Shown here in pieces: positions 7,336 to 16,019 of a DNA stretch of 64,000 nucleotides. The notes beneath the pieces are model-generated. The model worked only from the letters and a program-made list of their open reading frames with translations, did not search any database and had not been told where the DNA came from. Positions within the stretch are counted from its first letter, which is position 1. Every line of letters begins with the position of its first letter. This DNA is from JAWXUC01 sp044432975 (GTDB taxonomy: Bacteria > Pseudomonadota > Alphaproteobacteria > RF32 > CAG-239): assembly GCA_044432975.1 (NCBI GenBank), contig JAWXUC010000004.1, forward strand, positions 1-64,000, written 5' to 3'. The position numbers and the translations under genes were made by a program.

Positions 7336-8103
7336 TTATTCTTCTGCGTCATTATCTTCATCATCAATGAAAGAATCTTCAGTTTGCTCTTGAGCTAAAC
7401 GTTGTCTTTCTTCTAACATTTCTAATTTTTTTCTTCTGCCACGGCGTTTCTTTTGTGGAGATTTTTGTTTTGCGGCACCAATAATATAGTTGGCACAAAT
7501 TTTAAATAAATCTACTAAATAACCATCATATTTGTGATCAGCATCTTCTATTAAGGCATAATCAACAGATATGTTTTTTTGAGTATTTAAGCGTTTTGCC
7601 ATTGCCGCTACAGTTGATGGTTGTACAATATCATCTTTGCCACCTTGAATAATCAACCCATTGGTAGGACATGGAGCTAAGAATGTGAAGTCTTTATCAT
7701 TTGCTGGTGGAGATAAGGCTATGAAATTATTAATGTCTGGTCTTCTCATTAGTAAATGAAGTCCAATCCATGAACCAAAAGAGTATCCTGCAATCCAGCA
7801 TTGTTTTGCTTCTGGATTGTTGGCTTGTAACCAGTCTAAAGCAGCGGTTGCGTCTGCAAGTTCTCCTTCTCCGTCGCTAAATTCTCCTTGAGAGCGGCCT
7901 ACGCCTCTGAAGTTAAATCTTAAAACTGAAAAACCTAATTTTTCAAAACAATTAAACATTGCATATACAACTTTATTGTTCATTGTTCCACCATAATGTG
8001 GGTGAGGGTGTAAAATTAGTGCTATTGGAGCTTGTGGATTGGCGTTTTGGTGGTATCTACCTTCTAGTCTACCAGCTTCGCCGTTGAATATAATTTCTGT
8101 CAT
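7336..8103 (-). CDS. Alpha/beta hydrolase (COG2945-like)
   Basis: A 255-residue alpha/beta hydrolase. HPHPHYGGTMNNKVV forms the oxyanion-side loop, FRGVGRSQGEF the conserved turn, and GYSFGSW carries the nucleophile elbow GxSxG (Ser near 109). GGKDDIV carries the acid and ADHKYDG the catalytic His. This pattern matches the small hydrolases of COG2945. The last 50 residues are an unusual basic then acidic tail (KKRRGRRKKLEML, DEDNDAEE) that may be disordered. The substrate is unknown. It is transcribed divergently from cysE. Confidence 0.85.
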   Translation of the reverse strand: MTEIIFNGEAGRLEGRYHQNANPQAPIALILHPHPHYGGTMNNKVVYAMFNCFEKLGFSVLRFNFRGVGRSQGEFSDGEGELADATAALDWLQANNPEAKQCWIAGYSFGSWIGLHLLMRRPDINNFIALSPPANDKDFTFLAPCPTNGLIIQGGKDDIVQPSTVAAMAKRLNTQKNISVDYALIEDADHKYDGYLVDLFKICANYIIGAAKQKSPQKKRRGRRKKLEMLEERQRLAQEQTEDSFIDDEDNDAEE

Positions 8104-8168
8104 TTATTAACCTTATATTTAAATATTTTCTGTATATATAATATACACAAAGAGGACTGTAACATAAA

Positions 8169-8792
8169 ATGAAAACAAATTTCAAGTATTTTCTTTCAGA
8201 AATTGACGCAATTATTAAAAAAGATCCTGCAATGCATTCAAAAATAGAGGTTTTGTTGTGTTCTTCAGGTTTCCATGCGGTGTTTTTTTATAGAATCGCA
8301 AATTGTTTGTGGAAAAAAGAATTTAAGCTTTTGGCTAGAGTCTTTTCTCAATTTGCAAGGTTTTTTACAGGTGTTGAAATTCATCCTGCGGCAAAAATAG
8401 GAAATAACTTTTTTATTGATCATGGTTTTGGGGTGGTTATTGGTGAGACAACTGAAATTGGCAATAATGTAACTTTGTATCAAAATGTTACGTTAGGTGG
8501 TACAGGTAAAGATGTTGGAAAGCGTCATCCTAGTATTGGTGATAATGTTATTATTGGTTCTGGAGCTCAGGTTCTGGGTCCTGTTAATATTGGTAAAAAT
8601 GCAAAAATAGGTTCAAACGCGGTGGTGTTAAAAGATGTACCTAGTTTTGCAACGGCGGTTGGGGTGCCTGCACATACAATTTTGGGAAAAACAAAAAAAC
8701 GCTCTTGCTTTGTGGCTTATGGGGTGTGTTGTGATGACCCATTACAACAAGAAATAGATGAGATTAAAAATGAACTTAAAAGAAAAAAATAG
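8169..8792 (+). CDS. cysE: Serine O-acetyltransferase
   Basis: A 207-residue protein with the left-handed beta-helix of hexapeptide acetyltransferases. IHPAAKIGNNFFIDHGFGVVIGE carries the His and Asp typical of CysE (quoted in parts: IHPAAKIGNN, HGFGVVIGE). NVTLYQNVTLGGTG and KRHPSIGDNV follow. It makes O-acetylserine for cysteine synthesis from serine and acetyl-CoA. The short N-terminal helical domain fits the smaller CysE forms. Its 3' end overlaps mnmA by 23 bases, which links cysteine supply to tRNA thiolation. Confidence 0.93.
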   Translation: MKTNFKYFLSEIDAIIKKDPAMHSKIEVLLCSSGFHAVFFYRIANCLWKKEFKLLARVFSQFARFFTGVEIHPAAKIGNNFFIDHGFGVVIGETTEIGNNVTLYQNVTLGGTGKDVGKRHPSIGDNVIIGSGAQVLGPVNIGKNAKIGSNAVVLKDVPSFATAVGVPAHTILGKTKKRSCFVAYGVCCDDPLQQEIDEIKNELKRKK

Positions 8793-9777
8793 AATTTGTG
8801 TGGCGATGAGTGGTGGAGTGGATAGTTCTGCAGCTGCTTTAATATTAAAAAAACAAGGATATGATGTTTTGGGCTTAACAATGAATTTGTTGGGTGAAGA
8901 GCTTGTTGATGCAAAAAGAGTGGCAGATAAAATTGGTATTGAGCATCATTTTATTGATTTTCAAAAAGAGTTTAATAATCTTGTGATTGATTATTTTAAG
9001 AAAACTTATTTATCTGGTGCAACTCCGTCTCCTTGTTTGATGTGTAATAAATATATTAAGCTTGGTTTTTTGGTAGAAAAAGCAAAAGAGTTGGGAGCAA
9101 ATGGAATCGTAACAGGGCATTATGCAAAAATAAAAGATGGAAGTTTGTATGTTGCGGATGACTTAAATAAAGATCAGAGTTATTTTTTATGTTTGGTAAA
9201 AAAAGAAAACTTAGAGTTTTTATCTCTTCCTTTGTATGGAATGACTAAAGATGAAACAAGACAGTTATTAAAAGATGAAGGAATAGAAATTTATAATAAG
9301 CCAGATAGTCAAGATATTTGTTTTATTAAAGATGGAAAATATGCAGAGCTTTTTGGCCCTCAACCAGAGGGTAATATTGTTGATGTTAAGGGCAATATTT
9401 TAGGTAAACACAAAGGTATTATTAATCATACAATTGGTCAGCGAAGAGGGCTTGGAATAGGAGGGTTTGTAAACCCTTTATATGTGGTTAAAATTGATGC
9501 TGAAAAAAATGAAGTTGTACTAGGAGAAGAAGAGTGTTTAAAAACATTAGAGCTTTTTGTTTCTGATATAAATCTTTTAGAATCGGTTGAAAATATTTTT
9601 GAGTGTGAGGTGAAATTGCGTTCAAAACAAAAAAATCAAAAGGCAAAAGTTGAATTGTTAGAAAACAATTGTGCTAAAATTATTTTGCAAGAGCCTGCTT
9701 ATGGGGTTGCTAAAGGGCAGATTTGTTGTTTTTATGGCGAAAATTCAATAGTGTTAGGCGGTGGAATTATTTCTTGA
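8770..9777 (+). CDS. mnmA: tRNA-specific 2-thiouridylase MnmA
   Basis: A 335-residue protein with the PP-loop ATP pyrophosphatase motif AMSGGVDSSAAA at the N-terminus. The catalytic Cys pair is in PCLMCNKYIKL (about residue 93) and DSQDICFI (about 184). The motif GQRRGLGIGG follows. It adds sulfur at wobble U34 of tRNAs for Lys, Glu and Gln. The start at 8770 lies inside the end of cysE; an in-frame ATG at 8758 would add four residues. The length is slightly below the usual 360. Confidence 0.95.
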   Translation: MNLKEKNRICVAMSGGVDSSAAALILKKQGYDVLGLTMNLLGEELVDAKRVADKIGIEHHFIDFQKEFNNLVIDYFKKTYLSGATPSPCLMCNKYIKLGFLVEKAKELGANGIVTGHYAKIKDGSLYVADDLNKDQSYFLCLVKKENLEFLSLPLYGMTKDETRQLLKDEGIEIYNKPDSQDICFIKDGKYAELFGPQPEGNIVDVKGNILGKHKGIINHTIGQRRGLGIGGFVNPLYVVKIDAEKNEVVLGEEECLKTLELFVSDINLLESVENIFECEVKLRSKQKNQKAKVELLENNCAKIILQEPAYGVAKGQICCFYGENSIVLGGGIIS

Positions 9778-9805
9778 TTTTGTTTTTTATAGGATTAGAC
9801 TGTTT

Positions 9806-10136
9806 TTAGACGCTATCACGATTAAATAGCATAATTTTTTGCTCGTCTTTTCATTTTTGGATTTGACTTTTTTGCACAGCTACGAATTGCTAACGCAATT
9901 CTACTTGTGCGAACAACTAAGGTTTGCTTCGGCTAAAGCCTCTCAAACTTAGGAGAAGTTTCCTTATGGAGAGTCTACTCTTTTCAACGGCACCTAAATT
10001 CGCTACGCTCAAGCGTAGCTTGGCTAGCTTATTAAGGTGTTACGTTGGCTTTTTTACTTAGCCGCTGTCAAAAAGCCAAATCCAAAAATGAAAACCTTTC
10101 ACAAAAATGATTTTATTTAACCGTGATAACCTCTAA
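9806..10136. mobile_element. Long-hairpin element A (MITE-like)
   Basis: This 331-bp element has imperfect terminal inverted repeats of about 60 bp (9806-9868 with 10074-10136), so it would fold into one long hairpin. Its left arm contains TTTTTTGCTCGTCTTTTC and its right arm CTTTCACAAAAA. The same asymmetric cores occur in elements B (44942) and C (63553), and TCCTTATGGAGAG is shared with C. The centre holds smaller hairpins (around AATTGC...GCAATT and CGCTACG...CGTAGC). No ORF is present, so it is non-autonomous. It fills the gap between mnmA and hydG. Confidence 0.75.
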
Positions 10137-10157
10137 TTTTATAAAAAGGTAAAAAAG

Positions 10158-11546
10158 ATGACTGAAAGTTTTATTGATGAAAAAGAAATTTATGAGGCGT
10201 TAAATGTAAGCCCAACTAAAGAAGATGTTTTAAGTGTTTTAAATAAGTGCAAAACTTTGACATATAGTGGTTTGACCTTGAAAGAAGTTGCAATATTGTT
10301 AAACAATGATGATGAAAGTTTAACACAGGAAATTTTTAATGTGGCAAAAAAAGTAAAAGAATTTATTTATGGAAACAGAATGGTGTTTTTTGCGCCGCTA
10401 TATGTTAATAATCTTTGTGATAATAATTGTCTTTATTGCGGTTTTAGAAAAGATAATAAAGAGTTGCAAAGAACTCATTTGAATCATAATAAAATTAAAG
10501 AAGAAGTTAGTCTTATTATTGCTCAAGGTCATAAACGTTTGCTTATGGTTTATGGAGAATCTGAAAAATATGGTGTTGAAAAAATAGTCGAAGATATTAA
10601 AACAGCATATAGCGTTAAAGATGAAAAAAGTGGAGAAATTAGACGTATTAATATGAATATTGCTCCTTTGAGTGTTGAAGATTTTAAAATCTTAAAAACA
10701 GCTAATATTGGCACATTTCAATGTTTTCAAGAAACGTATCATAAAGAGACTTATGAAAAAGTACATATTTCTGGTAAAAAGGCAGATTATTTATGGCGTT
10801 TGTATGCTCATCATAGAGCTATTGAAGCAGGAATTGAAGATGTTGGAATGGGGGTTTTGCTAGGTTTGGGAGACCCTAAATTTGATATGTTGGCTATGAT
10901 AAAACATGCTTATGTTTTAGAAAAAGATTGTGGAGTTGGTCCTCATACGATTTCTTTTCCAAGAATGGAACCTGCATTAGATTCTGAGATGGCGTATAAT
11001 CCACCTCATAAAGTTGACGATGATATGTTTAAAAAACTTGTGGCTATTACTCGTTTGGCTCTTCCTTATGTTGGAATGATTATTTCTACTAGAGAATCGG
11101 CAGAGATTAGAACAGAACTTTTAGAATTGGGAATATCTCAACTTTCTGCTGGTTCTAGGGTATCTCCTGGAGGGTATAAAAAAAGTCAAGAAGCTAATAC
11201 TTTTGATGCTCAACAATTTCAACTCTCAGATTCTAGGTCTTTAGATGAGGTTATTTTTGATATTGCTTGTAAAGGTTATATTCCATCTTTTTGCACAGGT
11301 TGTTACAGAAAACAAAGGGTTGGAGAGCACTTTATGGGGTTGGCTAAAAAAGCTTTTATTAAAGACTTTTGTACTCCAAACGCAATGTTTACATTTTCTG
11401 AATATTTGAGGGATTATGCAAGTGAAAAAACAAAAAAAGTTGGTTTTGAACTTGTTGATAATTTATTAAAGAACATTACTGCAAATGATGCAATTAAACT
11501 ACAACTAGAAAAAATTGCAAATGGGCAGAATGATATTTATAATTAA
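10158..11546 (+). CDS. hydG: [FeFe]-hydrogenase maturase HydG
   Basis: A 462-residue radical SAM tyrosine lyase. It carries the cluster motif CDNNCLYC near residue 91 and a C-terminal CTGCYRKQRVGEHFM segment (parts: CTGCYRKQRVGEHF) that holds the second, dangler-iron cluster. HydG cleaves tyrosine to give the CO and CN ligands of the H-cluster. The length matches the family. It is the first gene of the hydrogenase block; hydE, hydF and hydA follow after an inserted divergent XRE gene. Confidence 0.96.
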   Translation: MTESFIDEKEIYEALNVSPTKEDVLSVLNKCKTLTYSGLTLKEVAILLNNDDESLTQEIFNVAKKVKEFIYGNRMVFFAPLYVNNLCDNNCLYCGFRKDNKELQRTHLNHNKIKEEVSLIIAQGHKRLLMVYGESEKYGVEKIVEDIKTAYSVKDEKSGEIRRINMNIAPLSVEDFKILKTANIGTFQCFQETYHKETYEKVHISGKKADYLWRLYAHHRAIEAGIEDVGMGVLLGLGDPKFDMLAMIKHAYVLEKDCGVGPHTISFPRMEPALDSEMAYNPPHKVDDDMFKKLVAITRLALPYVGMIISTRESAEIRTELLELGISQLSAGSRVSPGGYKKSQEANTFDAQQFQLSDSRSLDEVIFDIACKGYIPSFCTGCYRKQRVGEHFMGLAKKAFIKDFCTPNAMFTFSEYLRDYASEKTKKVGFELVDNLLKNITANDAIKLQLEKIANGQNDIYN

Positions 11547-11550
11547 ACTA

Positions 11551-11583
11551 TGATTTCCCCTTATTTTTTAAGGGGATTTTTTA
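11551..11583. terminator. Terminator after hydG
   Basis: Hairpin TTTCCCCTT/AAGGGGA with T-run, placed between hydG and the convergent XRE gene, whose stop codon lies at its edge. Confidence 0.85.
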
Positions 11584-11853
11584 TAGTGGTAATATTTTTT
11601 TAATTGTTTCTTTGTGTTTGTTTTGAGATGATGTGATTTCATCTTTCATTTGGATTAGTAAAAAGTGAGATGTTTTTAGGTTGAAAACTTTACACAGTTT
11701 AATATCCATTTCTGGGCTGAAACGTCTTTTGTTGTTTAATAGCTCGCTTAATTTTGATTGTGGAATAAATGAACGTTGGGATAATTGAAGTTGATTTATA
11801 ATGTGTTTTTTCATTATCTTTTTTAATTCAATAATTGCAGATGTTTCTGGCAT
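11581..11853 (-). CDS. XRE/HigA-like HTH protein
   Basis: A 90-residue HTH protein. The helices are KKHIINQLQLSQRSF, then PQSKLSELLNNKRRFSPEM (recognition helix), then DIKLCKVFNL and a LLIQ segment. This is like the antitoxin half of HigBA or other plasmid-maintenance antidotes. A good ribosome-binding site (AAGGAGAGTAAA before ATG) supports the start. No toxin gene is beside it. It splits the hydrogenase maturation genes and is divergent from hydE; the 54-bp perfect palindrome at 11909-11962 in the shared upstream region is a plausible operator. Regulation of hydE is inference. Confidence 0.8.
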   Translation of the reverse strand: MPETSAIIELKKIMKKHIINQLQLSQRSFIPQSKLSELLNNKRRFSPEMDIKLCKVFNLKTSHFLLIQMKDEITSSQNKHKETIKKILPL

Positions 11854-11908
11854 TTTACTCTCCTTATTTATCTATATTTATATGCTATAATAAAACCTAT
11901 GTATGTCA

Positions 11909-11962
11909 ACATTAATTATACCATATTGGGATAACGTTATCCCAATATGGTATAATTAATGT
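11909..11962. promoter_or_regulatory. 54-bp perfect loopless palindrome
   Basis: Every base from 11909 to 11935 pairs with 11936 to 11962, centred on AACGTT. Each half holds an outward TATAAT: plus strand at 11951-11956 toward hydE, and minus strand at 11915-11920 toward the XRE gene. It may be a symmetric divergent promoter/operator. The same kind of perfect palindrome occurs at 15781, 45589 and 58789 in other settings, so another origin is possible. Confidence 0.65.
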
Positions 11963-12050
11963 AAGTTTTTGTTTCTTTGTTTTAAGTTTGTTTTTTTATA
12001 TAATTTAGTTGCAATTTTTGTTTATTGTTTTATTTTACCCTAAAGGATTA

Positions 12051-13052
12051 ATGATGTTGACAATAAAAGAAATTTTTGAATTTTTAAATGGGGCTGATGA
12101 TGAGTGGCTTTATAAAAAAGCTACTGAGGTTAAGGCGGGCGTTTATGGTGATAAGGTTTTTATAAGAGGCATTATAGAAAATAATAATATTTGTGCTAGA
12201 AATTGTTTTTACTGTGGAATTAGGGCAGAAAATTCGGAACTTGTGCGGTATAATTTATCTCAGGAGCAAATTTTAGAGTGCGCTCAATTAATTAAAAAGC
12301 AAAACATAAACAGTATTGTTTTACAATCTGGTGAAAGTGATTGTGTTTCTGATAAAGAACTTGCTCAAACAATATTTAAAATAAAGGAATTGACAGGGGC
12401 GGATATTACGCTTTCTTTTGGAGAAAAAAGTTTTGATATCTATAAGCTTTGGAAGGAGGCGGGAGCAGATAGGTATTTGTTAAAAATTGAGACGTTGCAA
12501 AAAGATGTTTATGAATATTCTCATCCTGGTTATAAACTTAAAGATAGGCTTAAATGTTTGGAAGATTTGCAAAAATTAGATTATCAAGTGGGCTCAGGTT
12601 TTATTTGGGGGCTGCCTTTATATACAAAAGAAAAAATGGCTCAAGATTTGTTGAATTTGCAAAAAATTGGTGTGCATATGTATTCAACTACGCCTTTAAT
12701 TACATCTAAAAATACTCCTTTTGAAAATTTAGCTTGCGGAGATGTTGAAACCGTTTATCGCTCAAACGCAATATATCGTTTGTTAGAACCTAAGGTTAAT
12801 ATTCCTGTTGCGTCGGCTTGTGCAAGTTTAGATGAAAAATCAAAGTCAAAAGGTTTAATGCGTGGGGCTAATGTTTTAATGCTTTCTTTTACACCAGAAA
12901 GTGTTAGAAAAAATTATTCTATATATAGAGGTAAGAATATTGTTGCTACAGAAGAAATAAGTGCTTTAAAGCAAATTGAAGTGGAAATTAAGAATGCTGG
13001 TCTTGTGCCATCATATACGCAAGGTCGTTCGTTATATAAGAGGAAAAAATAA
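12051..13052 (+). CDS. hydE: [FeFe]-hydrogenase maturase HydE
   Basis: A 333-residue radical SAM protein of the HydE/BioB-like family, with the cluster motif CARNCFYC near residue 49 and SFGEKSFDIY and RYLLKIET downstream. HydE helps form the dithiolmethylamine bridge of the H-cluster. The start is the ATG at 12051, or the adjacent one at 12054, after AAAGGA; an ATG at 12009 would add 14 hydrophobic residues without a good site. hydF starts one base after the stop. Confidence 0.95.
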   Translation: MMLTIKEIFEFLNGADDEWLYKKATEVKAGVYGDKVFIRGIIENNNICARNCFYCGIRAENSELVRYNLSQEQILECAQLIKKQNINSIVLQSGESDCVSDKELAQTIFKIKELTGADITLSFGEKSFDIYKLWKEAGADRYLLKIETLQKDVYEYSHPGYKLKDRLKCLEDLQKLDYQVGSGFIWGLPLYTKEKMAQDLLNLQKIGVHMYSTTPLITSKNTPFENLACGDVETVYRSNAIYRLLEPKVNIPVASACASLDEKSKSKGLMRGANVLMLSFTPESVRKNYSIYRGKNIVATEEISALKQIEVEIKNAGLVPSYTQGRSLYKRKK

Positions 13053-13053
13053 A

Positions 13054-14202
13054 ATGCAAAATACACAATCAGGATTAAGAAAAAAAGTAGTTTTTGTGGG
13101 TGAGGTTAATAGCGGAAAGTCTAGCCTTATTAATGCTATTATAGGTGAGAATGTTTCCATAGTTTCTGAAGTTAAGGGTACAACTACAGATAGTTTGAGT
13201 AGAGCATTTGAGCTTTTGGGTTATGGCGCGGTTACAATGTGTGATACTGCGGGCTTTGGTGATGATACAGAGCTTGGAGAAAAACGCCAAAAAGTTTCTT
13301 TAGATGTTTTAAAAACTGCTGACTTGGCAATTTTGGTAACACAAAGCACTGACCTTACTTCAACAGATTTTGAGACCTTGAATAAAATTAAATCTCTTAA
13401 TAAGCAATATATAATTGTTCATAATAAAAGTGATGTTAATAATTATCAAAATACAAACAAGCTTTGTGTTAGCGCTAAAACAGAGCAGGGGTTAGAAGAA
13501 CTTAAGTCTCAAATTATAGAAAAGTTAAAACAATCATCACAAAAAAGAATTTTAGATGGAATCGTAAATGCTGGAGATAGTGTTTTGCTTGTGATGCCTC
13601 AAGATAGTTCTGCTCCTGAAGGACGTTTGATTTTGCCTCAAGTTCAGGTTATTAGAGAATGTATTGATAGGCATGTTATTGTAACTTGCGTGGCTTTAGA
13701 AGAGTTAGCAGTAGCATTGAAAAAGGCTAATTATGATTTGGTTATTACAGATACTCAAGTTATTAAGCAAGTTTTAGAAACAGTTTCAGATTCTCAAAAA
13801 GTTTCTACTTTTTCTGTTTTGTTTGGCAAGGCAAAAGGTGATATTGAGGTTTTCTTAAAAGGTGTTGAAAGAATAGATACTTTGAGAGAAAATGATACAG
13901 TTTTGATTGCTGAAGCGTGTGTGCATACTACAAATCAAGATGATATTGCAAAATTTATGATTCCAAGAATTATGCAACAATATACTGGGAAAAAACTTAA
14001 TTTTGAATTTATATCAGGCAAAAAGATATTAGATAATGTAAAAGGCGCTAAATTAATTGTTCAGTGTGGTGGTTGTATGTTAACACCTGAAGAAATGCAA
14101 CAAAGAATTATTAGTGCTAATGACTTTGATGTGCCTATTACAAATTATGGTTTAACTATTACAAAGTGCCAAGCTAAAGATATAAATAGATTGACTTTTT
14201 AA
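13054..14202 (+). CDS. hydF: [FeFe]-hydrogenase maturation GTPase HydF
   Basis: A 382-residue GTPase with P-loop GEVNSGKSS, switch TTTD, DTAG and HNKSD motifs in the first 140 residues, then a dimerisation domain and an iron-sulfur domain. HydF is the scaffold that receives the two-iron unit from HydE and HydG and hands it to HydA. Cluster ligands are seen as CVH and, about 50 residues later, VQCGGC. The residue before the CGGC pair is Gln where His is common. The start at 13054 follows GAGGAAAAAATAAA, one base after hydE. Confidence 0.95.
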   Translation: MQNTQSGLRKKVVFVGEVNSGKSSLINAIIGENVSIVSEVKGTTTDSLSRAFELLGYGAVTMCDTAGFGDDTELGEKRQKVSLDVLKTADLAILVTQSTDLTSTDFETLNKIKSLNKQYIIVHNKSDVNNYQNTNKLCVSAKTEQGLEELKSQIIEKLKQSSQKRILDGIVNAGDSVLLVMPQDSSAPEGRLILPQVQVIRECIDRHVIVTCVALEELAVALKKANYDLVITDTQVIKQVLETVSDSQKVSTFSVLFGKAKGDIEVFLKGVERIDTLRENDTVLIAEACVHTTNQDDIAKFMIPRIMQQYTGKKLNFEFISGKKILDNVKGAKLIVQCGGCMLTPEEMQQRIISANDFDVPITNYGLTITKCQAKDINRLTF

Positions 14203-14252
14203 TAGCTTATTGTATTGTTCAAAAAAATAAATTTATGTTTAAGGAGAGATTT

Positions 14253-15701
14253 GTGTTAACATCTAAAAATATTGCAAAAAAATTAAGAACAGAATTGTTG
14301 GTTAAGGTAGCAAAATCTTTTGTAAAAGATAATCTTGCTTCTGTAAATGAAATTCCTTTAGAACTTCATCCTAATGATGCAACACCTTTGCGTTCTAGCC
14401 TTGAAAAAGATAGAGAGGTTGCAAGGCTTCAGACTTTGGGTTGTTTGGGGTATGTGCCAGAAGATGTTAATGGTGAAGATGTTAATTTAGAAAAATTTGC
14501 AAAAAAAGCTCTTGAGCGTAAAGAGAAATCTCCTAGTAAATTGGCCGTTATTCCTGCTGCTTGTAACGCTTGTCCTGCTGCAAAGCATAAAGTTACTAAT
14601 GCTTGTCAAGGTTGTGTGGCTCGTCCTTGTGTGGTGAATTGTCCTAAAAAAGCAATTTCTTTTGTTGATGGCAAAGCTTTTATTGATAAAGATTTATGTA
14701 TTAACTGTGGAATTTGTGCTGGTCTTTGTCCTTATCAAGCAATTTTAAAAACAAAGCTTCCTTGTGAAGATGCTTGTCCTGTTGATGCTATTTCTAAAGA
14801 TGAAAATGGAATCGAACACATTGATGTTGATGCTTGTATTTCTTGCGGAAAATGTTTGAATTCTTGTCCTTTTAGTGCTGTTATTGAAACATCTGAAATG
14901 ATTGATGTTATGAATTATATCAAAAATACAGATAAAAAAGTTGTGGCAATGCTTGCTCCTGCTTTTGTTGGTCAATATGGTGTAGATATTAAAAGAGTTA
15001 TTGGTGCATTAAAGAAAATAGGCTTTAATGATGTGGTTGAAGTTGCTGTTGGTGCAGATATTACTGCCAAAAAAGAAGCCGCGGAATTTTTAGAAAAAAT
15101 GGAAGAAGGGGAAAAGTTTATGACAACATCTTGTTGTCCAGCTTATTATAAAGCTGCTCATAAACATATTCCAGAGCTTGCTCCTTTTGTTTCTCATACA
15201 AAAACTCCTATGTATTATACAGCTGAAATTGTAAAGCAAGAGAATCCTGATTGTGTTTCTGTTTTTGTTGGACCATGTTTGGCGAAAAGAGTTGAAGCAG
15301 ATACAGATCCTAATGTTGATTATGTTTTAACTTTTGAAGAAATTTATGCAATGTTTGAAGCTGGAGAAATTAACTTTAATGAGGTTGATGAAGCAGATTT
15401 TGCAGAAAGCTCTTGTCAGCAAGGTCGTTTGTTTCCTTTAACAGGAGGTGTTGCAGGTGCTGTTGCTAGTTTGGTAAAAGATAAAGCTGAAATTAAGGCA
15501 GAAAAAATTGATGGTTTAAGTAAAGACACAATTAAATTGTTAAAAAGATATGCAACAAAAGGTTGTGATTGTAACATGATTGAAGTTATGTGTTGCGAGG
15601 GCGGTTGTATTTCTGGCCCAGGGTGTATTGAGATACCTAAAAAAGCAACCCGAGTTGTAGAAACTTATGCTGCAAAAGGTGAAGACTTAAGCGAAAAATA
15701 A
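14253..15701 (+). CDS. hydA: [FeFe]-hydrogenase
   Basis: A 482-residue hydrogenase. Ferredoxin-like clusters come first: CQGCVARPC, CINCGICAGLCP and CISCGKCLNSCP. The H-cluster domain follows with TTSCCPAYY, FVGPCLAKR and EVMCCEGGCISG, which hold the four Cys that bind the [4Fe-4S]-2Fe unit. The L1 and L3 loops (no Trp after CCPA, CEGGC) resemble the monomeric group B enzymes. It reduces protons with electrons from ferredoxin. I choose the GTG at 14253 because AAGGAG lies 6 bases before it; an ATG at 14235 lies upstream of that site. Confidence 0.95.
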   Translation: MLTSKNIAKKLRTELLVKVAKSFVKDNLASVNEIPLELHPNDATPLRSSLEKDREVARLQTLGCLGYVPEDVNGEDVNLEKFAKKALERKEKSPSKLAVIPAACNACPAAKHKVTNACQGCVARPCVVNCPKKAISFVDGKAFIDKDLCINCGICAGLCPYQAILKTKLPCEDACPVDAISKDENGIEHIDVDACISCGKCLNSCPFSAVIETSEMIDVMNYIKNTDKKVVAMLAPAFVGQYGVDIKRVIGALKKIGFNDVVEVAVGADITAKKEAAEFLEKMEEGEKFMTTSCCPAYYKAAHKHIPELAPFVSHTKTPMYYTAEIVKQENPDCVSVFVGPCLAKRVEADTDPNVDYVLTFEEIYAMFEAGEINFNEVDEADFAESSCQQGRLFPLTGGVAGAVASLVKDKAEIKAEKIDGLSKDTIKLLKRYATKGCDCNMIEVMCCEGGCISGPGCIEIPKKATRVVETYAAKGEDLSEK

Positions 15702-15737
15702 ATTTGATGTTTATAGTTAGTTAGCTATATTATTTTG

Positions 15738-15762
15738 ACAGCCCCTTGTGGGCTGTTTTTTT
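15738..15762 (+). terminator. Terminator after hydA
   Basis: Hairpin ACAGCCC/GGGCTGT with a short loop, followed by seven T. It ends the hydEFA transcript. Confidence 0.85.
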
Positions 15763-15780
15763 GTAAGATTTTCTATGTTT

Positions 15781-15818
15781 TTATTATTCCTATTTTCCTA
15801 GGAAAATAGGAATAATAA
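15781..15818. repeat. 38-bp perfect loopless palindrome
   Basis: Perfect symmetry over 19 + 19 bases centred on CCTAGG, with no loop. It lies in the 318-bp gap between hydA and nifJ, 18 bases after the hydA terminator. It lacks a T-run, so it is not a usual terminator. The rest of the gap (15819-16019) is AT-rich and must hold the nifJ promoter; I cannot place its boxes with confidence. Confidence 0.85.
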
Positions 15819-16019
15819 GATGCTCTTAAAAGTATGATTTTTATATTTAATTTTGGAGTTGTTTGAGTGCTGCTTTTTGTTTTTTTCGTGTTTATTTTTT
15901 TGCTTAAATTGATATTGTAAAAATTAATAAAAAAAAGCATCTAATTCTTAGTTTTTTAATTGATTTTTTAAATTTAAAGGTTTATAAATTGCGGGTAAAA
16001 ACAATAAAAAGGAAAAATC

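Noticed and set aside
15781..15818. The palindrome as a simple intrinsic terminator
   Set aside because: A proper terminator already lies at 15738-15762, and this palindrome has no loop and no T-run.
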